From: Kibdelosporangium aridum | GTDB lineage: Bacteria > Actinomycetota > Actinomycetes > Mycobacteriales > Pseudonocardiaceae | DNA length: 64,000 nucleotides | Reading direction: 5' to 3' | Assembly: GCF_900176515.1 (NCBI RefSeq) | Contig: NZ_FWXV01000002.1 | Location: 992,001 to 1,056,000 of the forward strand | Part shown: positions 16,926-24,266 of the stretch, piece by piece | Position numbering within the stretch: position 1 is the stretch's first letter | Layout of the letters: every line of letters begins with the position of its first letter | Made by a program: the position numbers and the translations under genes | The notes under the pieces: model-generated | Databases searched by the model: none | What the model saw: only the letters and a program-made list of their open reading frames with translations | What the model was told of the DNA's origin: nothing

Positions 16926-16941
16926 ATGGTACATGTACCAT
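16926..16941. promoter_or_regulatory. Perfect palindromic operator between TetR and SRPBCC genes
   Basis: ATGGTACATGTACCAT is fully symmetric and is followed by a third half-site (TGGTACATGG). It fills the 31-bp gap between the divergent starts, where a bound TetR dimer would cover both translation starts and promoters. Confidence 0.7.
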
Positions 16942-16948
16942 CTGGTAC

Positions 16949-17383
16949 ATGGCGAAGCAGGAATTCGAGGTCAACGCCCATTCGGCCGCCGCGCCAAGCC
17001 GCGTTTACGCGCTCTTACGGGACGGCTCGACCTGGCCGGTCTGGTCGAAACTCGAGCGGTTCGAACTGGAGAAGGCCAGCTCACCAGAGCCGGAGAGCGT
17101 CGGCGCGATCCGCAACTTCTACACCGGCCGGTACAAGATGCGCGAACAGGTCGCCGAACTGGTGCAGGACAAGCGGTTCAGCTACACCCTGCTGTCCGGC
17201 CTCGCCCTGAAGGACTACCGCGCCGACATCGACCTGACGCCGAACGGCGAAGGCACGGACATCCGTTGGCACACGTCGTTCCGGCCCAAAGTGCCTGGCA
17301 TGGGCTGGATCTACCGGCGTGCGCTGCACAAGGTCACTCACGAGTTCGCACACATGCTGGCTGAGTACGCAGGCAAGCACTGA
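16949..17383 (+). CDS. SRPBCC (START/Bet v1-fold) ligand-binding protein
   Basis: 144 residues with the polyketide-cyclase/START-like pattern: FEVNAHSAAAPSRVYALLRDGSTWPVWSKLERFELE at the N-terminus, VGAIRNFYTGRYKMREQVAELV in the middle and a long C-terminal helix (WIYRRALHKVTHEFAHMLAEYA). The fold binds hydrophobic ligands; members act as cyclases, hydrolases or carriers. The divergent TetR gene and shared operator suggest expression in response to a small lipophilic compound. Confidence 0.82.
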   Translation: MAKQEFEVNAHSAAAPSRVYALLRDGSTWPVWSKLERFELEKASSPEPESVGAIRNFYTGRYKMREQVAELVQDKRFSYTLLSGLALKDYRADIDLTPNGEGTDIRWHTSFRPKVPGMGWIYRRALHKVTHEFAHMLAEYAGKH

Positions 17384-17402
17384 TTCGGACTACAGTCCCC
17401 TT

Positions 17403-18011
17403 GTGCCTGACGATGAGCTACTGAAGATCGGTGCCACGCCGCCGAGAGAACGCGCCGACGCGGCCCGCAACCGCGAAAAGATTCTCCAGGCCGCGGCGAA
17501 GTTGTTCGAGAAGCACGGCGTGACCAGGGTGTCCATGGACCAAGTCGCCGTCGAGGCCCGGGTGGGCAAGGGCACCGTGTTCCGCCGCTTCGGCGACAAG
17601 TCCGGCCTCGCCGTCGCACTGCTGGACGACCGGGAACGCGAGCTGCAACAGGCCATCCTGTCCGGCCCGCCGCCGCTCGGCCCGGACGCGCCCGCCGATG
17701 TCCGGTTGATCGCGTTCGTCGAGGCCTACGCGGCTTTCCTGGATGCCAATGTCGATCTGATCCACGTCTCGGAGACGGCCTCACCAGGCGCTCGGTATCG
17801 GATCGGCTCGTACCAGCTCTGGCATCGGCACGTGACGATCCTGCTCGCCAAGGCCCGTCCCGACTTAGATGCCGACTATCTCGCGCACGCGATCCTCGCC
17901 CCACTGTCGGCTGACCTGCACAAAGCCCTCGACTACCCGTCGGAACGCGCCGCCTCAGGTGCCGTGGCACTGACCAAGCTGGTCCTCACCGGCGCGACAA
18001 GCGGACCGTAG
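17403..18011 (+). CDS. TetR-family regulator of the adjacent azoreductase gene
   Basis: About 202 residues from GTG. The DNA-binding segment is RNREKILQAAAKLFEKHGVTRVSMDQVAVEARVGKGTVFRRFGDKSGL. The ligand domain is helical (ADVRLIAFVEAYAAFLDANVDLIHVSE). The gene's own last bases are part of an inverted repeat that recurs before the azoreductase, so this repressor very likely controls that gene. It begins 19 bp after the SRPBCC gene and may be co-transcribed with it. Confidence 0.88.
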   Translation: MPDDELLKIGATPPRERADAARNREKILQAAAKLFEKHGVTRVSMDQVAVEARVGKGTVFRRFGDKSGLAVALLDDRERELQQAILSGPPPLGPDAPADVRLIAFVEAYAAFLDANVDLIHVSETASPGARYRIGSYQLWHRHVTILLAKARPDLDADYLAHAILAPLSADLHKALDYPSERAASGAVALTKLVLTGATSGP

Positions 18012-18045
18012 TCCGCTAATCTTGAAGAAACCGGACCGAAGTCCG
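18001..18045. promoter_or_regulatory. Twin operators CGGAC-N4-GTCCG flanking a -10-like element
   Basis: GCGGACCGTAGTCCGC (18001-18016) overlaps the TetR stop codon. CGGACCGAAGTCCG (18032-18045) lies 20 bp before the azoreductase GTG. A TAATCT hexamer (18017-18022) directly follows the first dyad. Two copies of the same dyad at a promoter strongly suggest a dimeric repressor, most simply the TetR encoded just upstream. Confidence 0.72.
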
Positions 18046-18065
18046 TTTCTACCGAGAGGTCAGTC

Positions 18066-18683
18066 GTGAGCACTGTGTTGCACATATCCGCCTCACCACG
18101 CGGCGAGGCGTCCGAGTCGTTGGCGATCGCACGTACTTTCCTTGACACGTATGAGGAAACGCATCCGGAAGACGAGATCGTCACCTTTGACCTGTGGGAC
18201 GGCACGCTGCCTGAGTTCGGTCCAGCGGCCGCAGCGGCGAAGATGGCTGTGTTCGCCGGTCAGCAGCCCTCTGGCGACGCATGGGACGCGGTGATCCGGA
18301 CGTTCGAGCGGTTCAACGCCGCCGACAGGTACCTGTTCAGCGTTCCGATGTGGAACGCGACGGTGCCGTACATCCTCAAGCAGTTCATCGACGTCGTCAG
18401 CCAGCCGGGCATGGTGTTCTCGTTCGATCCCGAGCACGGCTACACCGGCCTGTTACAGGGCAAGAAGGCTGCGGTGATCTACACGAGCGCGGTGTACGGC
18501 GAAGGGCTGCCACCGTCGTTCGGAGCCGATTTCCAGCGGCCGTACCTGGACAACTGGCTGCGCTGGGCCGGTGTGCACGACATCACCGAGATCCAGTTCC
18601 GGCCGGATCTGGTCACCACGACCGGCGACGCCGATCGCCGGACAGCACACGAGAAAGCACGTGATATCGCCAAGAACTTCTGA
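18066..18683 (+). CDS. FMN-dependent NADH-azoreductase / NAD(P)H:quinone reductase
   Basis: 205 residues of flavodoxin-like fold. Family marks: ISASPRGEASESLAIARTFLDTY at the FMN phosphate loop, FSVPMWNATVPYILKQFIDVV (the P-M-W-N/Y motif of AzoR proteins) near residue 95, and GKKAAVIYTSAVYGEG. It reduces azo dyes and quinones with NAD(P)H, protecting against quinone stress. The two dyads upstream and the preceding TetR gene suggest induction by the compound the TetR senses. Confidence 0.88.
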   Translation: MSTVLHISASPRGEASESLAIARTFLDTYEETHPEDEIVTFDLWDGTLPEFGPAAAAAKMAVFAGQQPSGDAWDAVIRTFERFNAADRYLFSVPMWNATVPYILKQFIDVVSQPGMVFSFDPEHGYTGLLQGKKAAVIYTSAVYGEGLPPSFGADFQRPYLDNWLRWAGVHDITEIQFRPDLVTTTGDADRRTAHEKARDIAKNF

Positions 18684-18792
18684 GTGGTCGCCGTCACTCG
18701 AGGCGTCAAGACCGCGCTAACAAGTCCCCTCTGGTCATCATGACCGCGTCGTGCCCGGGGCCGGAACGGCTGAATGACGCTGTTCTGGGGAC

Positions 18793-20109
18793 GTGACTCT
18801 CACAGATGTGCTCCCGAGTATAGGTCGATCGCTGCAGACCAAGCTGGAGCCGGACGTCTGGCCACGCAGTGCCAGCGCCACAGCCGAGGGACTGTCCATC
18901 GCAGGCATCTCGGTGAACGAACTCGCCGCACGGTTCGGCACCCCCGCCTACATCCTCGACGAGGACGAGGTCAGGCGCCGCTGCCAGGCTTATCGGGCCG
19001 CGTTGCCCGGCTTCGAGATCGCGTACGCGGGTAAGTCCCTGACCTGCCGTGCAGTGCTGCACTGGATGGCCGAGGAGGGTTTCTCGCTGGATGTGTGTTC
19101 AGCCGGTGAGCTGGCGGTCGCGCGCGCCGTCGGCTTCCCAGCCGAGCGGATCCTGCTGCACGGCAACGTAAAGACAACCGAAGACTGGAAGGCGGCGCTC
19201 GGCTACGAGGTCGGCCGGATCGTGGTCGACTCGCTCGACGAGATCGAACAGCTCGGCTCGCTGGCACGACATCCGCAGCGTGTGCTCATCCGGGTGACGC
19301 CGGGAGTGGACGGGCACACGCACAAGGCGATCGCGACCGGGGTGGAGAACCAGAAGTTCGGCTTCCCGTTGCGGGAGGCGATGACCGCGGTGTCGGCCGT
19401 GCTGGCGCAGCCAGGCCTGCGGCTGGACGGACTGCACTGCCACATCGGCTCGCAGATCAAGTCCGTGGCCAGTTTCGAGCTCGCCGCCCGGCGGATGGTC
19501 GAGTTCATCGGCCAGATCCGGGACCAGCACGGGATCGTGCCGCGGTCACTGGACCTCGGCGGCGGTCACGCGGTGCCGTACCTGCCTGGTGAACAGGAAT
19601 TCGACCTCGTCGGGTACGCCCAACGGGTTCAGGTCGCCGTCAACTACACGGCTGCCACGCTCGGGCTGCCCGCGCCACAGTTGACGATCGAGCCGGGCCG
19701 AGCCCTCGTCGCCAACGCGGGGATCACGCTTTACCGTGTCGTCACGGTGAAGGGCTCCTATGTCGCGGTGGACGGCGGGATGAGCGACAACATGCGGGCC
19801 AGCTTGTACGGCGCGCGCTACTTGGTTCGGCTCGCCGGCCGGAGTTCCACGGCTCCACTTCGGACCGTTTCGGTCGTCGGACGGCACTGCGAGGCAGGAG
19901 ATGTGATCGCCACAGACGTCTCACTTCCCGCTGACGTGCACGCGGGTGACGTGCTCGCGGTGCCCGTGACCGGCGCGTACCACCATTCACTTGCTTCGAA
20001 CTACAACCAGGTCTGCCGTCCACCGATCGTCGGTGTGCGCGACGGCTGGGCCCGCCCCTTGGTACGCCGGGAAACCGAAGAGGACCTGATGGCTCGGGAC
20101 GTCGGCTAG
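18793..20109 (+). CDS. Diaminopimelate decarboxylase-like PLP enzyme (fold type III)
   Basis: 438 residues with the LysA/ornithine-decarboxylase architecture. PLP lysine in FEIAYAGKSLTCRAV near residue 78, barrel motif LHCHIGSQIKS, phosphate-binding GGG in LDLGGGHAVPYLP, TIEPGRALVANAG, and the subunit-interface cysteine motif GRHCEAGDVIATD. These match diaminopimelate decarboxylase, which makes lysine from meso-DAP. A housekeeping lysA normally sits with other lysine/threonine genes in actinobacteria, so this copy may be a paralogue with a different substrate or a specialised-metabolism role. Its stop shares CTAG with the convergent WYL gene. Confidence 0.8.
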   Translation: MTLTDVLPSIGRSLQTKLEPDVWPRSASATAEGLSIAGISVNELAARFGTPAYILDEDEVRRRCQAYRAALPGFEIAYAGKSLTCRAVLHWMAEEGFSLDVCSAGELAVARAVGFPAERILLHGNVKTTEDWKAALGYEVGRIVVDSLDEIEQLGSLARHPQRVLIRVTPGVDGHTHKAIATGVENQKFGFPLREAMTAVSAVLAQPGLRLDGLHCHIGSQIKSVASFELAARRMVEFIGQIRDQHGIVPRSLDLGGGHAVPYLPGEQEFDLVGYAQRVQVAVNYTAATLGLPAPQLTIEPGRALVANAGITLYRVVTVKGSYVAVDGGMSDNMRASLYGARYLVRLAGRSSTAPLRTVSVVGRHCEAGDVIATDVSLPADVHAGDVLAVPVTGAYHHSLASNYNQVCRPPIVGVRDGWARPLVRRETEEDLMARDVG

Positions 20110-21071
20110 GAGTACAGCCGCGAGAGATCAGCGGCCGCTTTCACGAACATGTCCCGGAGTTCCTGTGGCTCAAGGACTTCCGCGTCCGCGCCGAGCTGCA
20201 GGATGGCGTGCAGGGCGTGCATGTTCGTCTCGATGGGAACGGTGACGGTGATCCAGCCGTCCTCGTCGGGCTCGGCTTCGTGATCACGCAGCGCACGGCC
20301 GACGACCGGGCCGAGCAGGAACGCCATCTTGCGGCCGGTTGGCGAAAGACGGACCGTGGCTTCGCCTTTCCACAGGGTGTCCTGCACGCGTTCGGCGGAG
20401 ACCTCCCAGTATTTGCCGAGGTCGAAGTCCTGGGGCCGGTCGAACTTCTGATCCGTCGGCTCCAGCGCGAGGATTCTCGACACCCGGTAGGTGCGCGGCT
20501 CGCCCTTGCTCGCAGCGATTAGGTACCAGGTTCCGTTCTTCAGCACGACTCCGAGCGGTTCCAGCAGGCGGTCCACCTCCGCGTTGCCCCACCGCCGGTA
20601 GCGCACCGAGATCCGCCGCTGCTCCCACACGGCCGCGGCGACAGTGGAGAGATAGGGCGCGGCTTCGCCCTCCCGGAACCATCCGGGTGCGTCGAGCAGG
20701 AACCGTTCCCGGATGGACTGAGCTCGCTCGCGCAGCTCGGGCGGCAACGCGGCCATCAGCTTGAGCTGCGCGGCCGCGAGCACCTCACCGAGCCCGAGCT
20801 GTTTGGCCTGGTCAGGCAGGCCGGCGAGGAACAACGTCTCGGCTTCGGCTGTGGTCATCCCGGTCAGTTTGGTGCGGTACCCGTCCAGCAGCTGGTAACC
20901 ACCCGCTGGCCCACGGTCGGCGTACACCGGCACGCCCGCGGCGCTGAGCGACTCCACGTCGCGGTAGATCGTGCGGACCGAGACCTCCAGCTCGTCGGCC
21001 AGTTCCTGCGCGGTCATCCGGCCCCTGGCCTGCAGCAGCAGGAGGACCGAAAGCAACCGACTCGCTCGCAC
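20106..21071 (-). CDS. WYL-domain transcriptional regulator (YafY/DeoR-like)
   Basis: About 321 residues from a GTG giving MRASRLLSVLLLLQARGRMTAQELADELEVSVRTIYRDVESL, a winged HTH_11 domain. A spacer helix region follows, then the WYL domain (YLIAASKGEPRTYRVSRILALEP) and a C-terminal WCX extension (PIETNMHALHAILQLGADAEVLEPQ). WYL proteins sense nucleic acids or nucleotides and often control DNA-damage genes; the divergent LigD polymerase gene 31 bp away fits such a link. Sequence further upstream in the same frame runs antisense to ligD and is not coding. Confidence 0.9.
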   Translation of the reverse strand: MRASRLLSVLLLLQARGRMTAQELADELEVSVRTIYRDVESLSAAGVPVYADRGPAGGYQLLDGYRTKLTGMTTAEAETLFLAGLPDQAKQLGLGEVLAAAQLKLMAALPPELRERAQSIRERFLLDAPGWFREGEAAPYLSTVAAAVWEQRRISVRYRRWGNAEVDRLLEPLGVVLKNGTWYLIAASKGEPRTYRVSRILALEPTDQKFDRPQDFDLGKYWEVSAERVQDTLWKGEATVRLSPTGRKMAFLLGPVVGRALRDHEAEPDEDGWITVTVPIETNMHALHAILQLGADAEVLEPQELRDMFVKAAADLSRLYS

Positions 21072-21101
21072 ACGTCGATTCTGCCCGGTAGCGTCCGGAA
21101 C

Positions 21102-22091
21102 ATGCAGGTCGCTGGACGTGAGGTGGCGGTATCCAGCCCGGACAGGGTGTTCTTCCCTGCTCGCGGCGAGACCAAGCTCGACCTGGTCAACTACTACCTG
21201 GCGGTGGCCGAGCCGCTGATGCGCACAATGGGCGGGCGGCCGGTGCTGATGCAGCGCTTCCCGCGCGGCGCGGGCGGGCCGTCGTTCTTCCAGAAGCGCG
21301 TGCCGGAGAAGGTCCCACCATGGCTGGAGACGACCGTCGTCCAGACGGTGAACGGGACGCCGTCGAACGCCCTGGTCATCGCGGACCTCGCGCATGTCGC
21401 GTGGGCCGTGAACCTCGGGTGCCTCGGTTTTCACGTGTGGCCGTTCACGGCGGCGAACCCCGATTTCGCGGACGAGCTGCGGCTGGATCTCGATCCGCAG
21501 CCCGGGACCAAGTTCGCACAGGCCGTCGAAGCCGCTCACGAGCTGCGGGCGTTGCTGTCGTCGCTGGGGCTTGAGGGGTACCTGAAGACGACCGGGAAGC
21601 GTGGACTGCACGTGTACATGCGGCTTGAGCCGCGGTGGAACTCCTACGAGGTCCGGTCAGCGGCAGTGGCGGTGGCCCGCGAGTTGGAGCGTCGTCGTCC
21701 GGACCTGATCACGGCGGCGTGGTGGAAGGAGGAGCGGGGCGAGCGGATCTTCGTGGACTACAACCAGAACGCCCCGCACAAGACGGTTTTCGGTGCGTGG
21801 TCGGTGCGGGACAAGGTGACCGGGCCGGTTTCGGCGCCACTGTTCTGGTCCGAAGTGGACTCGATTTCGCCGGAGTCGTTGACGTTGGCTTCGGTGCCCG
21901 AGCGGCTGGCTTCGCTGGGAGATCCGTGGGAGTCGATGCGTCCGCAGTCGTTGGAACCGTTGCTGGAGATGCATTCCCGGGACATGGCTGCTGGGTTGAT
22001 GGACGCGCCGTGGCCACCGGTGTATCCCAAGCAGCCCAACGAACCCGACCGGGTGGCGCCCAGCCGTGCCCGCAATCCCGACGCTCACTGA
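21102..22091 (+). CDS. Stand-alone LigD polymerase/primase domain protein
   Basis: 329 residues matching the polymerase domain of bacterial NHEJ LigD (archaeo-eukaryotic primase fold). Key motifs: GRPVLMQRFPRGAGGPSFFQKR, the metal-binding LRLDLDPQPG near residue 128, LKTTGKRGLHVYMRL and IFVDYNQNAPHKTVFGAWSVR with the third acidic residue. No ligase or 3'-phosphoesterase domain is present and no ku gene is nearby. Such lone PolDom proteins occur in actinobacteria beside a full LigD elsewhere. It would fill gaps or add ribonucleotides at DNA ends. The divergent WYL regulator is a plausible controller. Confidence 0.88.
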   Translation: MQVAGREVAVSSPDRVFFPARGETKLDLVNYYLAVAEPLMRTMGGRPVLMQRFPRGAGGPSFFQKRVPEKVPPWLETTVVQTVNGTPSNALVIADLAHVAWAVNLGCLGFHVWPFTAANPDFADELRLDLDPQPGTKFAQAVEAAHELRALLSSLGLEGYLKTTGKRGLHVYMRLEPRWNSYEVRSAAVAVARELERRRPDLITAAWWKEERGERIFVDYNQNAPHKTVFGAWSVRDKVTGPVSAPLFWSEVDSISPESLTLASVPERLASLGDPWESMRPQSLEPLLEMHSRDMAAGLMDAPWPPVYPKQPNEPDRVAPSRARNPDAH

Positions 22092-22450
22092 GCTGATGCG
22101 GCTTCCTGGGCGGCGACGACGGCGGCGCCGTTCTGTTCCGCCCACTTGGTGAGCATTTCGATCGGTGTCATCAAGGTGGTGCCGAGTTCGGTCAGGGCGT
22201 ACTCGACTCGCGGTGGTACTTCCGCGTACGCGATGCGCGTGACGAGCCCGTGTTCGGTGAGCCGTCGCAAGGTCTGGGTCAGCATCTTCTTCGAGATGCC
22301 GCCGATGAGATCAATGAGTTCGCCGTGCCTGCGTGGGCCGCGACTGAGCCCGTACAACGTGACCACCGCCCATTTGTCGGTGATGATCTCGACGGCCAGC
22401 CGGGCCGGGCAGTCGGCCAGAAATACGTCCCCACCAGTAAAGTCACCCAC
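22085..22450 (-). CDS. HxlR-family winged-helix regulator
   Basis: About 121 residues from GTG (MGDFTGGDVFLADCPARLAV). The HxlR/DUF24 pattern is clear: DCPARLAVEIITDKWAVVTLYGLSRGPRRHGELIDLIGGISKKMLTQTLRRLTEHGLVTR. Some members sense electrophiles through the N-terminal cysteine, which is present (DCPA). It is divergent from an F420-type oxidoreductase gene with 49 bp between starts, the usual arrangement for local control. The 3' end overlaps the LigD-like gene by 7 bp. Confidence 0.88.
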   Translation of the reverse strand: MGDFTGGDVFLADCPARLAVEIITDKWAVVTLYGLSRGPRRHGELIDLIGGISKKMLTQTLRRLTEHGLVTRIAYAEVPPRVEYALTELGTTLMTPIEMLTKWAEQNGAAVVAAQEAASAQ

Positions 22451-22499
22451 GGTTCCCAGGGTACCGATGGGTGTCCATCGGCTTCCTAAGCTGCTGATC

Positions 22500-22925
22500 A
22501 TGACGACGCTTCCGCCGAGCACCTACCGGCTCTTCGAGACCGACCGCTACGCCACCTTCATCACCATCAACCCGGATGGCACGCCGCAAACGAGCTTGAT
22601 GTGGGTGTCGAGGGACGGTGATGACTTGCTCTTCGGCGTGGAGGACTTCCGTGTGAAGACCCGGAATCTGCGCCGCGACCCACGGATCACCGTCATGATC
22701 GAGGATGACCGGAACGACCCGCATGGACTCCGCCAGCACCTGATCGTCCGTGGCACGGTCACGTTCCACGGTCCGGGTATCGTCGACGAGTGGGCCGCGT
22801 TCATGGACAAGCAGTCGCATCGGTACCTGGGCACGGATTTCCCGTTCCCCAACAGGTTCTCACCGACCGGGCTGATCGGCCGGATCAAGCCGGACCGCAT
22901 CTCCGGCGTCGGGCCGTGGGCTTGA
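22500..22925 (+). CDS. PPOX-class F420-dependent oxidoreductase
   Basis: About 141 residues from MTTLPPSTYRLFETDRYATF. The split-barrel flavin/F420 fold of the pyridoxamine-oxidase-like family is seen in FITINPDGTPQTSLMWVSRDGDDLLFGVEDFRVKTRNLRRDPRITVMIED and RYLGTDFPFPNR. In actinobacteria these use F420H2 or FMN to reduce varied substrates. It is divergent to an HxlR regulator. An 8-bp hairpin (GGGCTTGA / TCAAGCCC) overlaps the stop. Confidence 0.85.
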   Translation: MTTLPPSTYRLFETDRYATFITINPDGTPQTSLMWVSRDGDDLLFGVEDFRVKTRNLRRDPRITVMIEDDRNDPHGLRQHLIVRGTVTFHGPGIVDEWAAFMDKQSHRYLGTDFPFPNRFSPTGLIGRIKPDRISGVGPWA

Positions 22926-22952
22926 CTTCAAGCCCAGTGGAGGTTGCAGGAT
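22922..22952 (+). promoter_or_regulatory. Candidate MerR-type promoter with 19-bp spacer
   Basis: TTGACT (22922-22927) and CAGGAT (22947-22952) are separated by 19 bp, a spacer length characteristic of promoters activated by MerR-family proteins. The spacer holds TTCAAG and GGAGGTTGCAGG, which resemble MerR/SoxR-type half-sites, but the dyad is imperfect. The next gene's GTG starts 7 nt after the -10, so its transcript may be leaderless. No MerR gene is in the window. Confidence 0.4.
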
Positions 22953-22959
22953 CCGGCGC

Positions 22960-23472
22960 GTGTACTGGAATCCCTTACCCGTCATAGCCGACAACCTCAA
23001 AGGCGTCTGGGAGGAGCGCAATTGGCGCAACACCCCAGGCCCGTTCTACGGAGCCACGACCGACAACTGCTGGACGGGCAGGCTGGTCGCGCCACAACAC
23101 GTCATGTATGACGACGACCATGGCCGGGAGTTCATCTACCGCCAGCCGCAGAATCCAGACGAGGTCAGGCGCGTGCTCGACGCGGCGATCGACGACCCGT
23201 GGGAAGGCTACGCCGCCGACGGTGACGACTACTGGACGCCGACGTCGGTGCGCGAGTGGTGGGCTGATCGCGGGCGACTCAGGGAATGGGCGATCAAGCT
23301 GGCCGACAAGTGGTCCATCAGCGAGGTACACGAAGAGGTCGAAGCGGCGAACGGAGCGCTTGACCTCGTGGCGTACCTGGACAACGGCATGGAGGCGTAC
23401 CTGAGGGGTTATGTGTTCTGGCTGGCCGAGGGACGCGAGCCATTCGTGGGCGAGCCGCTGCCGGAGCTGTGA
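22960..23472 (+). CDS. Hypothetical acidic protein (170 aa)
   Basis: 170 residues from GTG, rich in Trp, Tyr and acidic residues (MYWNPLPVIADNLKGVWEER; GRLVAPQHVMYDDDHGREF; DDYWTPTSVREWWADRGRLREW; AYLRGYVFWLAEGREPF). No signal peptide or membrane segment. No family recognised. A small soluble enzyme or immunity-like protein is possible but unsupported. The start lies directly behind a promoter-like sequence, favouring a leaderless mRNA. Confidence 0.65.
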   Translation: MYWNPLPVIADNLKGVWEERNWRNTPGPFYGATTDNCWTGRLVAPQHVMYDDDHGREFIYRQPQNPDEVRRVLDAAIDDPWEGYAADGDDYWTPTSVREWWADRGRLREWAIKLADKWSISEVHEEVEAANGALDLVAYLDNGMEAYLRGYVFWLAEGREPFVGEPLPEL

Positions 23473-23516
23473 CCCGCCGGATCAAGTGCCCGAAGTCAAC
23501 ACAGTGACAACAACGA

Positions 23517-23909
23517 TCAGACGGTAATCAGCGGTATTTGTACACCGGCAGCGTTCGCGAGTTTCCCAAGGTCGCCAGGATCCGAGGTGAGCACGGCACC
23601 GCCGTGGCTAATCGCGGCAATGACAACGGCTGCGTCGACAACGTCAGCCGTACCAGCCAACGCGAGCAAGCGGCCGACTGCTTCCGCGACATCCTCGGTG
23701 AACGGGACGGACCGGCACATCCGGCGAAGCATCGAGACCGGGGCCTGCTTGGGACTCGCCCGCCACACCTGTGCGAGTACGACTGTTGGCAACAGCGCAG
23801 GTGTTCCCGCGTCAAGAGCATCACGGCAAGCCCCGTAGACGCGTCCCCTGGGATTGCCTTCGACGTGGATCAGCGCCCCGGCATCCAAGATCAGACCACG
23901 AGCACTCAA
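23517..23909 (-). CDS. vapC: PIN-domain toxin (VapC-like)
   Basis: 130 residues with the PIN nuclease acidic set: LILDAGALIHVEGN at residues 6-19, DVVDAAVVIAA near 91 and LTSDPGDLGKLA near 109. PIN toxins of VapBC pairs cleave tRNA or rRNA. Its start overlaps the upstream antitoxin-like gene by 4 bp, so the two are one operon. The toxin's first acidic residues and the DP(G)D end are intact, so it is probably active. Confidence 0.85.
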   Translation of the reverse strand: MSARGLILDAGALIHVEGNPRGRVYGACRDALDAGTPALLPTVVLAQVWRASPKQAPVSMLRRMCRSVPFTEDVAEAVGRLLALAGTADVVDAAVVIAAISHGGAVLTSDPGDLGKLANAAGVQIPLITV

Positions 23910-24226
23910 CCGGCTCGCCTTTCGTTCGGCAATCCCAGAAGCCGGGCCAGAGCATCCGCACGCGCCGAAGCCTCCTCCGGCGACTCAGGCGAACCGACAC
24001 CCACTTCCGCGAGCTGAGCACGAATCTGTGCCAGCTCAGCGGGATCCGGCTCACCGAACCTGGCCGCGTACTCCTGCGCGGCGGCCTGAGCCTCGGCAAG
24101 ATCCGCAGCAGCCTCGGCGGCTTGCGCCAGCCACGCCGACAACGGCACGCCTGCCCGGTCAGCTGCTCGCCGAGCTCGCGCCGCGACGATGTCCGGAAGG
24201 GACACACTCAACTTCTCCACCGCCAT
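23906..24226 (-). CDS. Antitoxin partner of the PIN toxin
   Basis: 106 residues. The N-terminus VEKLSVSLPDIVAARARRAADRAGVPLSAWLAQAAE has the strand-helix-helix pattern of ribbon-helix-helix DNA-binding proteins. The rest is Ala/Glu-rich and probably unstructured until bound to the toxin. It overlaps the toxin gene by 4 bp and starts 41 bp from the divergent dusB, with a near-palindrome between them that could be the autoregulatory site. Confidence 0.8.
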   Translation of the reverse strand: MAVEKLSVSLPDIVAARARRAADRAGVPLSAWLAQAAEAAADLAEAQAAAQEYAARFGEPDPAELAQIRAQLAEVGVGSPESPEEASARADALARLLGLPNERRAG

Positions 24227-24246
24227 GGCCTGATGATAGCTCGTCC

Positions 24247-24266
24247 GGTACTACCACGGTAGCACC
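24247..24266. promoter_or_regulatory. Near-palindrome between antitoxin and dusB
   Basis: GGTACTACCACGGTAGCACC is symmetric at 16 of 20 positions and lies in the 40-bp gap between divergent starts. It is a candidate operator for the ribbon-helix-helix antitoxin and would also touch dusB initiation. Confidence 0.45.

Noticed and set aside
21072-21611. Upstream extension of the WYL regulator frame
   Set aside because: Antisense to the LigD-like gene; the HTH domain starts at the GTG at 21071.
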